Source: Marinobacterium litorale DSM 23545
GTDB lineage: Bacteria; Pseudomonadota; Gammaproteobacteria; Pseudomonadales; Balneatricaceae
Length of the DNA stretch: 64,000 nucleotides
Assembly (NCBI RefSeq): GCF_000428985.1
Contig: NZ_AUAZ01000009.1
Location: forward strand, 80,192 to 144,191
Direction: 5' to 3'
Position numbers and translations under genes: made by a program. Below, piece by piece: positions 29,393-37,653 of this stretch. The notes beneath the pieces were generated by a model. The model searched no databases. It was given only the letters and a program-made list of their open reading frames with translations, and was not told the DNA's origin. Every line of letters begins with the position of its first letter. Within the stretch, counting starts at the first letter, position 1.

Positions 29393-30109
29393 ATGAGCAT
29401 ACTATTTGAAGAGATCGACTCTCAGCCTTCGCCCATCGGCACCATCTCCCTGAGACGGCGGCGCATCCCTATCATGGGTGACCGGGACATCTATGAAGTA
29501 AAACTTGGCGACGAGTTTTTGATGTCCAGCTACTTTGTCGATGGCGAAATCGCGCTGGCTGACTGCGGGCTGCGCCCAGTGACTGGTGACAACCTCTCGG
29601 TGGTCGTGGGTGGGCTGGGCCTGGGATACACCGCCGAAGCGGTCCTCAACCATGACAATGTCGGTGAGCTGATGGTGGTGGAGTACCTGCCTCCGGTCAT
29701 TGGATGGCATCAGCAGGAGAAAACGCCGCTGGGAGCCACCCTTAACGCCGACCCGCGCTGCCGCTACGTGCAAGGTGATTTCTTTGCGCTGAGCGCCAGC
29801 CCTGAGGGGTTCGACCCCGACCAGCCCGGCCGCAAGCTTGATGCCATCCTGCTGGATATCGACCACTCTCCCCGGGCGTTACTGAACGATGCCAGCAAAC
29901 CCTTCTACAGTGAACAAGGGTTGGCCCAGCTGGCAACCCACCTGGTGCCGGGTGGGGTGTTTGGATTCTGGTCCAATGAGCCGCCCGAAGCGCCGTTCAC
30001 CGAGTTGCTGCGTCAGGTCTTTGCCGAGGTGGAGGTCCATGAAGTGGATTTTCATAACCCCTTTCAGGATCGCATGGCGACCAATACCGTCTATGTCGGA
30101 ATTAAATAG
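29393..30109 (+). CDS. Spermidine synthase-like / SAM-dependent methyltransferase family protein
   Basis: The protein is 238 residues with a Rossmann fold of the polyamine-synthase superfamily: VVVGGLGLGYTAEAVLNH binds the adenosyl cofactor, VEYLPPVIGWHQ and LDIDHSPRALL follow, and VPGGVFGFWSNEPPEAPF is near the end. The usual gatekeeping loop of true aminopropyltransferases is not evident, so polyamine synthesis should not be assumed. It is 23 bp before the RIO kinase gene on the same strand, so the pair are probably one operon. Confidence 0.8.
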   Translation: MSILFEEIDSQPSPIGTISLRRRRIPIMGDRDIYEVKLGDEFLMSSYFVDGEIALADCGLRPVTGDNLSVVVGGLGLGYTAEAVLNHDNVGELMVVEYLPPVIGWHQQEKTPLGATLNADPRCRYVQGDFFALSASPEGFDPDQPGRKLDAILLDIDHSPRALLNDASKPFYSEQGLAQLATHLVPGGVFGFWSNEPPEAPFTELLRQVFAEVEVHEVDFHNPFQDRMATNTVYVGIK

Positions 30110-30132
30110 GATACCCGTCACGCAGGAGCGCT

Positions 30133-30996
30133 ATGAAGACGCCTAAACGCCTGTTGCCACTACTGGAAGATGGACTGATCGACGAAGTTCTGCGGCCACT
30201 GATGAGCGGCAAGGAGGCATCGGTTTACGTGGTACGCTGCGGCGACGAGGTGCGCTGCGCCAAAGTCTACAAGGAAGCCCAGAAACGGGGCTTCAAAAAG
30301 GCGGCGCTCTATCAGGAGGGACGAAAAGTCCGTAACTCCCGCCGCGCCCGCGCCATGGAAAAAGGCTCTCGCTTTGGCCGTAACCAGACCGAGGAGACCT
30401 GGCAAAACGCCGAAGTGGACGCCCTATACAAACTGGCGGCACAGGGTGTCCGGGTGCCTGAGCCCTATGGGTGCTTCGATGGTGTCCTGCTGATGGAGCT
30501 GGTCACTGATGATGAGGGTGACGTAGCTCCACGCCTGAACGATGTGGCCATGTCTGCCGAGCAGGCGCGCGAAGATCACCTGCTGGTGATGGAATACGTC
30601 AAACGGATGCTCTGTGCCGGCCTGGTCCACGGCGACCTGTCCGAGTTCAACGTATTGGTGGATGACTATGGCCCGGTGATCATCGATCTTCCCCAAGCCG
30701 TCGATGCCGCAGCCAACAACAACGCCCGCTCTATGCTGGAGCGGGATGTGAATAACATGACTCGCTACTACGCCCAGTTCGCCGAAGAGCTGCTGGAAAC
30801 CCGTTACGCAGCGGAGATGTGGAAACTGTTTGAAGCCGGCGAGCTGACCCTGGACTCGGAGCTCACCGGACTGGTGGAAGAGGACCTGCACACGGCGGAT
30901 GTGGACTCGGTGATGGCGGAGATTCAGCAGATATTGCGGGATGAGGAGAAACGTCGCGAGCGCCTGAAAGCGGACGGCGAAGACGACGAGCACTAA
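30133..30996 (+). CDS. RIO1-family serine protein kinase, PA4780-like
   Basis: The protein is 287 residues. RIO features are MSGKEASVYVV as the glycine-poor nucleotide loop, CAKVYK for the ATP-binding Lys, the catalytic HGDLSEFNVLVD and the metal-binding VIIDLPQAVD. The C-terminal 60 residues are acidic and helical. This is the group typified by Pseudomonas PA4780, thought to act in stress or ribosome-related signalling. AGGAG is 4 bases before the ATG. It follows the methyltransferase-like gene. Confidence 0.92.
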   Translation: MKTPKRLLPLLEDGLIDEVLRPLMSGKEASVYVVRCGDEVRCAKVYKEAQKRGFKKAALYQEGRKVRNSRRARAMEKGSRFGRNQTEETWQNAEVDALYKLAAQGVRVPEPYGCFDGVLLMELVTDDEGDVAPRLNDVAMSAEQAREDHLLVMEYVKRMLCAGLVHGDLSEFNVLVDDYGPVIIDLPQAVDAAANNNARSMLERDVNNMTRYYAQFAEELLETRYAAEMWKLFEAGELTLDSELTGLVEEDLHTADVDSVMAEIQQILRDEEKRRERLKADGEDDEH

Positions 30997-31013
30997 AGCA
31001 CGCAGGTACCCGT

Positions 31014-31754
31014 CTACCGGGGGTTTCGGTATTCGCCATACATCGCATTGACCCATTTGAAGAAGGGCCGCTCCCTATGTGCTTCGCGCAGCTCACGCAC
31101 CGGCCCCGGGAATACCGAGTCGATCTCTCTATTTGATCGCCCGGGTGCGCAATAGGGTGAAAGCAGGGCACAGGCGGCCAGGTCTGCCCGTGAAAACTGG
31201 TCGCCAACTAAAAATCGCTTCCCGGCCAATACCTCATCCAACCGGTCCAAGGCGGTTTCAAACCGTTCCTTGGCTGCGGCAGCTGTCTCGGCATTAATTC
31301 CCATAAAATCGATCATTTTCGCCCGCACCTTGGGGTAGATAACCGCAAACAACGGTCTGCCATACCAGGGCGCACCATCAAGCAGGAAGTTCAGGGCACA
31401 CTTTCGATCAGGCAGGGCATAGTAGTAAAACCATAGCCTGAGCGTGGAGCCTATCTCTTCATCAACAAACCTCTCCCAGGCCCGTGCTTCTTCAGCCAGC
31501 GCAGGATCGCCCGGCGTCAGCGGATACTCGGGGTATTGCTCATCCAGGTAGTTAAGGATTTGGGCTGAGCCCTGCACAATCTGTCCGTTATCAACGATGA
31601 TCGGCACGCTGCTTTGGGGTGCCAGCTTGCCGGTAACCTTCAGATGCAGGCCAGGTAACAGATTCCGGACGGAGAACGGCAATCCTTTGTAGTCGAGATT
31701 CCATCGGGTCTTTTCGCAAAAATGCGAAAACTTAAACTGATAAAGCGTGATCAT
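31014..31754 (-). CDS. Glutathione S-transferase family protein
   Basis: The protein is 246 residues. The N-terminal thioredoxin fold begins MITLYQFKFSHFCEKTRWNL, with Ser/Cys near the GSH thiol, and has the cis-proline loop SVPIIVDNGQIVQGSAQIL. The helical C-terminal domain follows, ending in FKWVNAMYGEYRNPR. The start is fixed by an ATGA overlap with the stop of the YgjP gene upstream, a sign of translational coupling. It probably detoxifies electrophiles; the substrate is unknown. Confidence 0.88.
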   Translation of the reverse strand: MITLYQFKFSHFCEKTRWNLDYKGLPFSVRNLLPGLHLKVTGKLAPQSSVPIIVDNGQIVQGSAQILNYLDEQYPEYPLTPGDPALAEEARAWERFVDEEIGSTLRLWFYYYALPDRKCALNFLLDGAPWYGRPLFAVIYPKVRAKMIDFMGINAETAAAAKERFETALDRLDEVLAGKRFLVGDQFSRADLAACALLSPYCAPGRSNREIDSVFPGPVRELREAHRERPFFKWVNAMYGEYRNPR

Positions 31755-32266
31755 TCCCACAATTCCCCAAAACGGTCCCGGTGGCATAGATACAACCGCA
31801 GATCGAACTCCAGCTGGTGGTAATCCGGCTCCATGTGGCAGCAGAGTTTATAGAATGCCTTACCATGCTCTTTCTCGCGCAGATGCGCCAGTTCATGAAC
31901 CAGAATCATCCGCAGCAGAGGTTCCGGCACCCGCCGAAACAGCGAAGAAACCCGGATCTCGTTCTTGGCCTTGAGCTTTTTACCCTGCACCCGCGACACA
32001 TAGGTATGCAGGCCCAGCGCATTGTTGATCACATGGATCTTGTCATCGTACACCACCTTGCTGATCGGTGATGAACTGCGCATGTACTGATTCTTGATCC
32101 CCTGAGCATACTCATACAGCGCTTTCTCCGACCCCAGCTCATGAGCCTGTGGATATTTCCTCAACAGCCAGGCGCCGGCTTTGTTGGCATCGAGCAGGGT
32201 CCGGGCCTGCTGCTGGACTTCGGGGCTGTAGCAGCTGAGGTAGTTGAGTTGCTTAGAGTTGTTCAT
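31751..32266 (-). CDS. YgjP-like metal-dependent peptidase
   Basis: The protein is 171 residues, shorter than typical YgjP-like enzymes. The zinc motif HELAHLREKEHGKAFYKL (HExxH plus a third His) lies near 116 and the family Tyr/Leu-rich end follows. It belongs to the DUF45/WLM-like family M48-related metallopeptidases. The stop overlaps the ATG of the GST gene by the ATGA arrangement. It lies downstream of the PsiE gene by 34 bp, so it may be part of the marC-psiE-ygjP-GST run. Confidence 0.87.
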   Translation of the reverse strand: MNNSKQLNYLSCYSPEVQQQARTLLDANKAGAWLLRKYPQAHELGSEKALYEYAQGIKNQYMRSSSPISKVVYDDKIHVINNALGLHTYVSRVQGKKLKAKNEIRVSSLFRRVPEPLLRMILVHELAHLREKEHGKAFYKLCCHMEPDYHQLEFDLRLYLCHRDRFGELWE

Positions 32267-32300
32267 AGACGCCGAAACAGTCCACCTCTCGTGAAAACAG

Positions 32301-32807
32301 TCAATGGGGTTCTACCGGGCCTGCAGACTCTCCCTCAGCCTCTGGTTCATCACGACGTGAGCGCTCGGATAACACCATAAACCCATAGGTTACCCCAAGG
32401 GCTAGTACTACGGCGGCCAGTGACAGAACCTCAAGCGCATCCAACTTATCAAAGTCCAACACAATGACCTTTCGGGCAACCGCCATCAGCGCCGTGGCGA
32501 GAACCAGCTTGACCGGAATCTCGGCGCTACTGAGGTAGATTCGGATGTTCACAAAAATCTCGATGGCCACCAGTACGGCGAGAAACGCGGCAAAACTCTC
32601 GAAAATGTCGCTGATATTGAGAAGAAAGACGGGCGGAGCGGTCAGTCGCTGGTAAAGCACGTAGACCACGTCACCGATGCCGAAAAAGATCACGATCACC
32701 ATCAGGATGGCCAGCAGCTTAACGGCAAAGCGAATCGCGTAATGACTCCAGCGAATGATCGGATCGGGTTCGTTTAACGGCAGTTCAATGTGTGAATCCC
32801 GCTTCAT
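32301..32807 (-). CDS. PsiE-family inner membrane protein
   Basis: The protein is 168 residues with four hydrophobic helices. The PsiE signature region is visible in VEIFVNIRIYLSSAEIPVKL, then ATALMAVARKVIVLDFD. PsiE is named for phosphate-starvation induction in E. coli; its function is not known, and no Pho box was seen here. I start it at the ATG at 32807, 5 bp after the MarC stop, with a GGGGG site about 9 bases upstream, rather than the in-frame TTG earlier. Confidence 0.88.
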   Translation of the reverse strand: MKRDSHIELPLNEPDPIIRWSHYAIRFAVKLLAILMVIVIFFGIGDVVYVLYQRLTAPPVFLLNISDIFESFAAFLAVLVAIEIFVNIRIYLSSAEIPVKLVLATALMAVARKVIVLDFDKLDALEVLSLAAVVLALGVTYGFMVLSERSRRDEPEAEGESAGPVEPH

Positions 32808-32812
32808 ACCAG

Positions 32813-33433
32813 TTACCCCCAAGTCCTAACGTAAGTCGAAACACCTTCAATCACGTGGTCCGCTGCTACCGCAGCAATCAGAAAACCCATGGTCCGGCTG
32901 GCAATGCTCGCCCCGGCACGTCCAATAACGCGTTGGATCACCGGCGCTAAAAGAAGCAACAGCAACGTGCAAAGTAACACGGTTACAAGCAATAAGATCG
33001 ATACTACCTGCTCTTCCAATGAGTGCCGATGGCTGTCGGTCATCAGAATGGTCGCCAGGATGGCCCCGGGAGAGGCAATAGAGGGGATTGCCAGAGGATA
33101 GACAGCGAGATCTTCATTTTTACCGATCTGATCAATCTCGTCATCCGGCTTGCTAGACCCAAAAATCATCGTCAGCGCGAAAATAAACAGAATAAGGCCA
33201 CCGGCCACCTGAAACGATGCCAGGGGAAGATCCATCGCCTGCAAAAGCGCTTCACCGGCGATACCGAAAAACAGCAATACACCGGACGCGACAAGCGTGG
33301 CCTTTAACGCGAGCCTGCGTTGTTCCTTGAGAGACAGTCCTGCAGCAACCGCAAGAAAAACCGGCACCGTGCCGATCGGGTCCACCACCGCCCACAGCAA
33401 CACAAACTCATTCAACAACGCTACAAAATCCAT
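32813..33433 (-). CDS. MarC family membrane protein (NAAT family)
   Basis: The protein is 206 residues with six hydrophobic segments. Family landmarks are LLWAVVDPIGTVPVFLAV at the start, PLAIPSIASPGAILATI in the middle and RTMGFLIAAVAADHVIEG at the end. MarC proteins are inner-membrane proteins once linked to multiple antibiotic resistance, a link later withdrawn; transport of small amino acids is proposed for some archaeal members. It leads the leftward marC-psiE-ygjP-GST series. Confidence 0.9.
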   Translation of the reverse strand: MDFVALLNEFVLLWAVVDPIGTVPVFLAVAAGLSLKEQRRLALKATLVASGVLLFFGIAGEALLQAMDLPLASFQVAGGLILFIFALTMIFGSSKPDDEIDQIGKNEDLAVYPLAIPSIASPGAILATILMTDSHRHSLEEQVVSILLLVTVLLCTLLLLLLAPVIQRVIGRAGASIASRTMGFLIAAVAADHVIEGVSTYVRTWG

Positions 33434-33584
33434 ATGTTGGTCCAGTCAGTGCTGACTATGCGCCACAGCAGCGGTGGTTCAGTGCGAGATTCTTTATCGC
33501 ATCGTTTCTCTGTCGATGTTGTGAGTTACGAAGTTCCTCGTTATTTGGTTGTACCCGGCCGCTTAAAGTTCCAGAACTGACTGC

Positions 33585-33890
33585 TTAATCGGCCGTCAGC
33601 TTGGCTCTCACGCTCTGAACCTTGTCCTCGATACTCTGCTCCCTGTCAGTCCGGGTGCCAAGGCGCATGGAGGAGCTGATACGCGGCGCGCCCATCTCAT
33701 GAACCACCTCATGGCAACGTTTCACCGCAGCCATCACATCATCCCAGTCACCCTCGATATTGGTGCCATAGGCATGCATCTGATGCTCAAGGCCGGTTTC
33801 CTCAAGCACACGCTGACAGGCAGTGACGTACTCGGAAACCGAAACGCCAACGCCCAGTGGAATCACACAGAGATCGATCATTACTTTCAT
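33585..33890 (-). CDS. MTH1187-family thiamine-binding protein
   Basis: The protein is 101 residues with a ferredoxin-like fold (MKVMIDLCVIPLGVGVSVSE, HQMHAYGTNIEGDWDDVMAAV). This is the MTH1187/YkoF-like family, whose members bind thiamine or its pyrimidine moiety as tetramers. No thiamine gene is adjacent, so its partner is unknown. It is a single gene in the same direction as the cluster that follows. Confidence 0.88.
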   Translation of the reverse strand: MKVMIDLCVIPLGVGVSVSEYVTACQRVLEETGLEHQMHAYGTNIEGDWDDVMAAVKRCHEVVHEMGAPRISSSMRLGTRTDREQSIEDKVQSVRAKLTAD

Positions 33891-33938
33891 AGAGCACCTG
33901 TTGGATCTATTGGGATCGTTTAAAGGACTGAGGGTATT

Positions 33939-34256
33939 TTAGATGCCATACTCACGCTCTACTTTCGCCACTCTTACCCGAAAATCTGAGTACCAGGTTT
34001 CATGGCCAATCCGTTGGGCCTCGCGGTGCTCGCTGTGCTTCTTCCAGTTAGCAATATCCTCCAGGCTCTCCCAATATGAGACGGTGATACCCAAGCCCTC
34101 CCGCGCAGACTCTACGCCCAAAAAACCGGGCTGGGATGCGGCCAGCGCTACCATACGCTCCGCTATCTCCCTATAACCATTGTCCCCTTCGGTTCGATGG
34201 CTGCTGAAGATAACCGCGTAATAGGGCGGTTCCGGGGTTTTCGCTATCTCTGACAT
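33939..34256 (-). CDS. Antibiotic biosynthesis monooxygenase (ABM) domain protein
   Basis: The protein is 105 residues with a dimeric alpha-beta barrel of the ABM type (YYAVIFSSHRTEGDNGYREI, QPGFLGVESAREGLGITVSYWESLEDI, then NWKKHSEHREAQRIG). Close relatives are annotated only as heme-degrading-like or ABM enzymes, and the substrate is not known. The ATG at 34256 has GGAGAGG 4 bases before it. Small cytosolic housekeeping enzymes of this type usually stand alone, as here. Confidence 0.87.
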   Translation of the reverse strand: MSEIAKTPEPPYYAVIFSSHRTEGDNGYREIAERMVALAASQPGFLGVESAREGLGITVSYWESLEDIANWKKHSEHREAQRIGHETWYSDFRVRVAKVEREYGI

Positions 34257-34302
34257 GGGACCTCTCCATATTGGACGCAGTCTCAAAAACTACCTATGTT
34301 GG

Positions 34303-34803
34303 CTAAGAGCACTGCCGCACCACAACCTCTACGTTAAACCCTTCGGATTCGGCAGGTGGTTCAAAGTAAGCAGTTACCATCCGAAACACCTCCTCCGTAT
34401 CGAACTGTGCTCGTTCTGGCTGATCCTTCTGGCGTTGCCTTAACTGCTGTAAACAGGTTTCGTCATCCAGCGCCAGATAGTAGAGCTGGTGAGGGATGCC
34501 GCGCTCAGCGTATATTTCCTTGAACCAGGTCCTTTGTTTCCGGGTATTTCCAGGGAAGTCCAGAACCACGTTGGTACCCGCTACGAGCATCTGCTCAACA
34601 TGTTTTTTGAGTACCGGCTTCAGACGGGACGAGTATCTGAGGTAATCATTGAAATTATTGATCTCTCCGGGAAAAAGCGAGGCTAACCATTCATCCTCTG
34701 AAATAAGCACAGCTCCACGTTCTCGGGCTATTTGGGACGCCAAGGTGCTTTTACCCGCTCCCATCTTGCCACAGAAAACCACCAACGTTCCGTAAGCGCT
34801 CAT
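34303..34803 (-). CDS. P-loop ATPase/kinase of the zeta-toxin-like AAA_33 group
   Basis: The protein is 166 residues. Walker A is FCGKMGAGKSTLASQIA near residue 10. Walker B-like VVLDFPGNTRKQRTWF is near 79, and an Arg-rich LID (LRQRQKDQPERAQF) follows. This architecture is that of small nucleotide-dependent kinases in the AAA_33 family, which includes chloramphenicol phosphotransferase and polynucleotide kinases. No antitoxin is adjacent, so it is not obviously a toxin. The substrate is unknown. Confidence 0.82.
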   Translation of the reverse strand: MSAYGTLVVFCGKMGAGKSTLASQIARERGAVLISEDEWLASLFPGEINNFNDYLRYSSRLKPVLKKHVEQMLVAGTNVVLDFPGNTRKQRTWFKEIYAERGIPHQLYYLALDDETCLQQLRQRQKDQPERAQFDTEEVFRMVTAYFEPPAESEGFNVEVVVRQCS

Positions 34804-34892
34804 TGCTTACTCCTTATGCATAACACTTCATCGGGAAAGCCAAAAGAGGGTTTTCCGTGACCCAGCAACTCAGGGGTGACCATTTTGATCTT

Positions 34893-35306
34893 TTATAAAT
34901 CAGTCACTTTGGTGCTCATCAGCGCAGTGTTGCCAGAGAAACCAAACTTCTCGTACAACCCTTGAGCATCCCGGGTTTGCAGCACCATCTGGGTTCCCTT
35001 TATAACCGGATGCATAACCAGGCTTTCCATCATCCACTGCCCCAACCCGCTGCCCCTATACTCGGGTGCAACGACAATATCGGCAACCCAGGTAAACGTA
35101 GCCCCATCGGTGACGGCCCGCCCAAAGCCAATCTGTGTGGAGCCATGGAAAAGACTAAAACAGAGAGAGCCTGCCACCATACGCTCTACAATCTCTGGTG
35201 ACCGACGCCCGGCCCAATAGGTTTGGGCAAGCAAAGCATGGACGACATCCAGCTGGACCCGGGATCTGTCGTCAGTAATTAAATAATCGCCTTTGCGCCA
35301 CTCCAT
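34893..35306 (-). CDS. GNAT family N-acetyltransferase
   Basis: The protein is 137 residues. The acetyl-CoA-binding motif VVAPEYRGSGLGQWMMESLV lies near 80, and the C-terminal strand is LYEKFGFSGNTALMSTKV. It is a stand-alone GNAT of the short type; the acceptor could be an amine of a small molecule or protein. It is flanked by other small single genes on the same strand. Confidence 0.88.
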   Translation of the reverse strand: MEWRKGDYLITDDRSRVQLDVVHALLAQTYWAGRRSPEIVERMVAGSLCFSLFHGSTQIGFGRAVTDGATFTWVADIVVAPEYRGSGLGQWMMESLVMHPVIKGTQMVLQTRDAQGLYEKFGFSGNTALMSTKVTDL

Positions 35307-35335
35307 CGACCATTACTCACTGATTTATAAAGCTT

Positions 35336-35362
35336 TTAAAAATTCAAAGCCTCATGGGAGGC
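35336..35362 (-). terminator. Terminator on the minus strand downstream of the PhzF gene
   Basis: GCCTC and GAGGC pair with a four-base loop; on the minus strand the stem is followed by TTTGAATTTTT. It lies about 95 bp past the PhzF stop and upstream of the GNAT gene. Confidence 0.6.
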
Positions 35363-35456
35363 ATCATCCTACGCATGTAAAAACTCATTTCTTGGTGCTT
35401 AATACACACCTGACTGGCATTACAGGCGGGGCAGGGGTAGGCGAATCGTGCCCCGG

Positions 35457-36290
35457 CTACAGCTCGATCTCACCACGAATCACTTCAACGGTTTGGCCGC
35501 CAACCCAGATTTCACCGGCGTCTTGGCGCAGATAAGCCCGGCCGGCGCGTTGCAGAATAGTGCCCTGAGCCGCGGTATAGGGAGCTTCGATCAGGCCGTC
35601 TTTAATCAACCACTGGGCGAGGCTCGCATTGAGGCTGCCGGTGACCGGGTCCTCGTAGCCTCCCTCACCGATAAAAGAGCGGACTTCAATGTCTGCTTCC
35701 TGACCCGGAGGATAACGTCCGACAACACCCAGGTTGAGCGGCGCAAGGGTGGCCCAGTCCGGCTTGAGCGCCAAAACCCGTTGTGCAGACTCCAGCATCA
35801 CTGCGCACCAGCCCGGGCCATTGTCCACCCACTGGTGGCCCACTATATCCGCCGGGGATAAGTTGAAGGCCGCCATTACTTTGCTGAGCACATCGTCTTC
35901 CAGTGGACCGGAGCGGATCAACGGGGGTGCCGCAAACTCCAGAGAGGTACCTTCTCGTTTTACATGGACAAGGCCCACGCCGCACTGCTGTACAACCAGG
36001 TTTGGGTCCCTGGGCATCCCACCGGCGGCTAACCAGGCGTAACAGGTGCCTAAGGTGGGGTGGCCGGCAAAAGGCAGCTCACAGGCCGGCGAGAAGATTC
36101 GCACCCGGTAATCGGCTTTTGGGTCTTCCGGTTTTAGCAGAAAGGTGGTTTCCGACAGGTTTGTCCAGCGCGCAATGGCATGCATCTTCTCATCAGAGAG
36201 GCCGTCCGCATCGTGAACAACAGCCAGCGGGTTACCGGAAAGAGGGTCGGCGGAGAACACATTCACTTGCGAGTATTTGAAACAGGCCAT
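35457..36290 (-). CDS. PhzF family phenazine biosynthesis-like isomerase
   Basis: The protein is 277 residues with the duplicated diaminopimelate-epimerase fold. Motifs are VNVFSADPLSGNPLAVV, the catalytic Glu in NLSETTFLL (near 47), FAGHPTLGTCYAW and, in the second half, GYEDPVTGSLNASLAQWL. PhzF isomerises dihydro-hydroxyanthranilate in phenazine producers, but isolated genes like this one, without phz neighbours, are general family members of unknown substrate. AAGGA is 9 bases before the ATG. Confidence 0.9.
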   Translation of the reverse strand: MACFKYSQVNVFSADPLSGNPLAVVHDADGLSDEKMHAIARWTNLSETTFLLKPEDPKADYRVRIFSPACELPFAGHPTLGTCYAWLAAGGMPRDPNLVVQQCGVGLVHVKREGTSLEFAAPPLIRSGPLEDDVLSKVMAAFNLSPADIVGHQWVDNGPGWCAVMLESAQRVLALKPDWATLAPLNLGVVGRYPPGQEADIEVRSFIGEGGYEDPVTGSLNASLAQWLIKDGLIEAPYTAAQGTILQRAGRAYLRQDAGEIWVGGQTVEVIRGEIEL

Positions 36291-36357
36291 GATGAATCAT
36301 CCTTTCCATACCGGGTGCTGCGCTCTATTGCAGCCCCGGTGTCCTATATTGATAAGA

Positions 36358-36579
36358 TTATGAATCAGGCCCGCAGCATCCGGAGCCTTGCTGGATGGGC
36401 GGGCAGGGTACGGTGCCATAAGAGCAGAAGACGCAGCAGTCGCCCTGTTTGGGCTTGAGCAAAGACTGGCAGGATTCACACTCATAGAAATACTGGCAGG
36501 CGTCCGTCGGCATGGTCTCCGTTTTCTGATGACCACAGTGCGGACATGTGAGTGTGGATTCCAATACAAGACCAACCAT
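36358..36579 (-). CDS. GDCCVxC-domain heavy-metal-binding protein
   Basis: The protein is 73 residues with ten cysteines. A zinc-ribbon-like pair (CPHCGH and CESCQ) is followed by the family signature GDCCVFCSYGTVPCPPIQ and a CC near the end. Small proteins of this family are frequently linked to mercury or other heavy metal transport and are thought to be metal chaperones. No mer gene is nearby. AGGAG lies 9 bases before the ATG; a GTG one codon upstream is an alternative start. Confidence 0.82.
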   Translation of the reverse strand: MVGLVLESTLTCPHCGHQKTETMPTDACQYFYECESCQSLLKPKQGDCCVFCSYGTVPCPPIQQGSGCCGPDS

Positions 36580-36695
36580 CACCCTGCTCTCCTGAAATAG
36601 CGCGTTCAGTAAAAGGGATTGAACACCGTAGGCTGCCAGCGCAACCGCACAGGGATAACATTAGGAGATCATCATCCTCAATGCCAGAGCCACTT

Positions 36696-37016
36696 TTACG
36701 TTGAGTCCGATTGCTGGCCGTTGCCCAGCATATAGGCTCGAAGCTGCCTTTCCTCGCGCATGATATAGAGTATGAAAACCCGCTCCTCATCTTCACGATA
36801 AAAAATACGACAGGGAGGTACTACAACCTCTCTATATACGGAATTGGGGAGCTCAGGAGGTATCCGCCCCGATTGCGGGAATGCACTCAAACGATCAGTT
36901 TTACCAAAGATGGTCTGGACTAGATGACTCGCAGCGGCGGGATTATCCAGAGCAACATATTCCGCAATGGCTTCCAGTTGTTGCAGAGCCGGCTCAGTCC
37001 AGATTACTTCAGCCAC
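36696..37016 (-). CDS. ParE/RelE-family toxin
   Basis: The protein is 106 residues from a GTG start. The RelE/ParE fold is seen in VIWTEPALQQLEAIAEYVAL and the family C-terminus in PPCRIFYREDEERVFILYIM, then REERQL. ParE members poison DNA gyrase and RelE members cut mRNA; the helix-hairpin and overall sequence favour ParE. Its start overlaps the last 13 bases of the antitoxin gene, standard for such operons, so expression is coupled to the antitoxin. Confidence 0.9.
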   Translation of the reverse strand: MAEVIWTEPALQQLEAIAEYVALDNPAAASHLVQTIFGKTDRLSAFPQSGRIPPELPNSVYREVVVPPCRIFYREDEERVFILYIMREERQLRAYMLGNGQQSDST

Positions 37017-37261
37017 TTACTCATTTTCTCCCGGGCCTCGCTCTGGCTATACGTTCTTTCATCGAGTACAGCCCGTTCTCCCCGCGAGAGCCCCTCAAGT
37101 ACTTCGAGCCGACGCTGCATAAATTCGTAATCCTGCACATCTACAAGATAAGCCGATGGCTGGCCATGCTCTGTGATCAGTACCGGCTCTTTGGTCAGAT
37201 GCAGATCCGCCAGGATTTTTGTGGCCTGACGCTTGAGGTTGGTAACAAGCTCAACTTTCAT
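37004..37261 (-). CDS. Phd/YefM-family antitoxin
   Basis: The protein is 85 residues. The N-terminal Phd domain (MKVELVTNLKRQATKILADL, VLITEHGQPSAYLVDVQDYE) binds DNA and dimerises; the C-terminal tail (LDERTYSQSEAREKMSKWLK) should wrap the toxin. AGGA is 7 bases before the ATG. It is the first gene of the module and its promoter is overlapped by a palindrome, as expected for autorepression. Confidence 0.9.
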   Translation of the reverse strand: MKVELVTNLKRQATKILADLHLTKEPVLITEHGQPSAYLVDVQDYEFMQRRLEVLEGLSRGERAVLDERTYSQSEAREKMSKWLK

Positions 37262-37286
37262 GGGTTCATCCTGATCTCGGGTTGAT

Positions 37287-37306
37287 AGTGACACTATAGT
37301 ATCACT
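37287..37306 (-). promoter_or_regulatory. Toxin-antitoxin promoter and operator palindrome
   Basis: On the minus strand TTGTTC and TATAGT with a 17-base spacer form a good sigma-70 promoter about 30 bases before the antitoxin start. A 20-bp near-perfect palindrome (AGTGA, ACTATAGT core, TCACT) covers the -10 box. Binding of the antitoxin there would block transcription. Confidence 0.7.
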
Positions 37307-37396
37307 CTTTAAACTGAACAATCAGGGCGGCTTGGGTAACGCTGGCTCTGAAAAGAGTCGGCGTGATAAGGAATCAGTACCGGGAACCGCGGTAGT

Positions 37397-37602
37397 GCAG
37401 GTTTCGCCTGCTGGCGAGTTAAGGTACTTGTACGGACAAGTACCTTAACGATCCGAAACCGCCCCTGCAGCTTGGCCCGCTATACGGGCTTCCCTGTGCT
37501 TCTCGTCTGAAAGAGCGGGACGGGAAACTCACCGCTTCGCGGCTCAAACAACCCGTCCCTTATCTCTCTTTCAGCCTGCGATGCTCGGCTGCACTGAAGG
37601 GG
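37397..37602 (+). repeat. Left copy of a ~206-bp hairpin-array repeat
   Basis: This sequence folds into a series of stems: GCAG/CTGC; a 14-bp perfect stem at 37418-37431 and 37436-37449; GCCCG/CGGGC at 37475-37489; and a long interrupted stem from CTGAAAGAG (37507) with GGGACGGG/CCCGTCCC to CTTTCAG (37574). It is about 86 percent identical, in reverse orientation, to 38419-38624. No coding frame is evident. It has the look of a REP-like palindromic array. Confidence 0.9.
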
Positions 37603-37653
37603 GAGTAATGCTGCAATCAGTTGCCTTTGAGCCAGCAAAACGCCAACTCATTT

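Noticed and set aside
37418..37449. Integron attC site, suggested by GTTAAGG...CCTTAAC ends.
   Set aside because: attC sites read RYYYAAC first and GTTRRRY last, the opposite order; there is no integrase or cassette array, and CCTTAAC does not begin with a purine.
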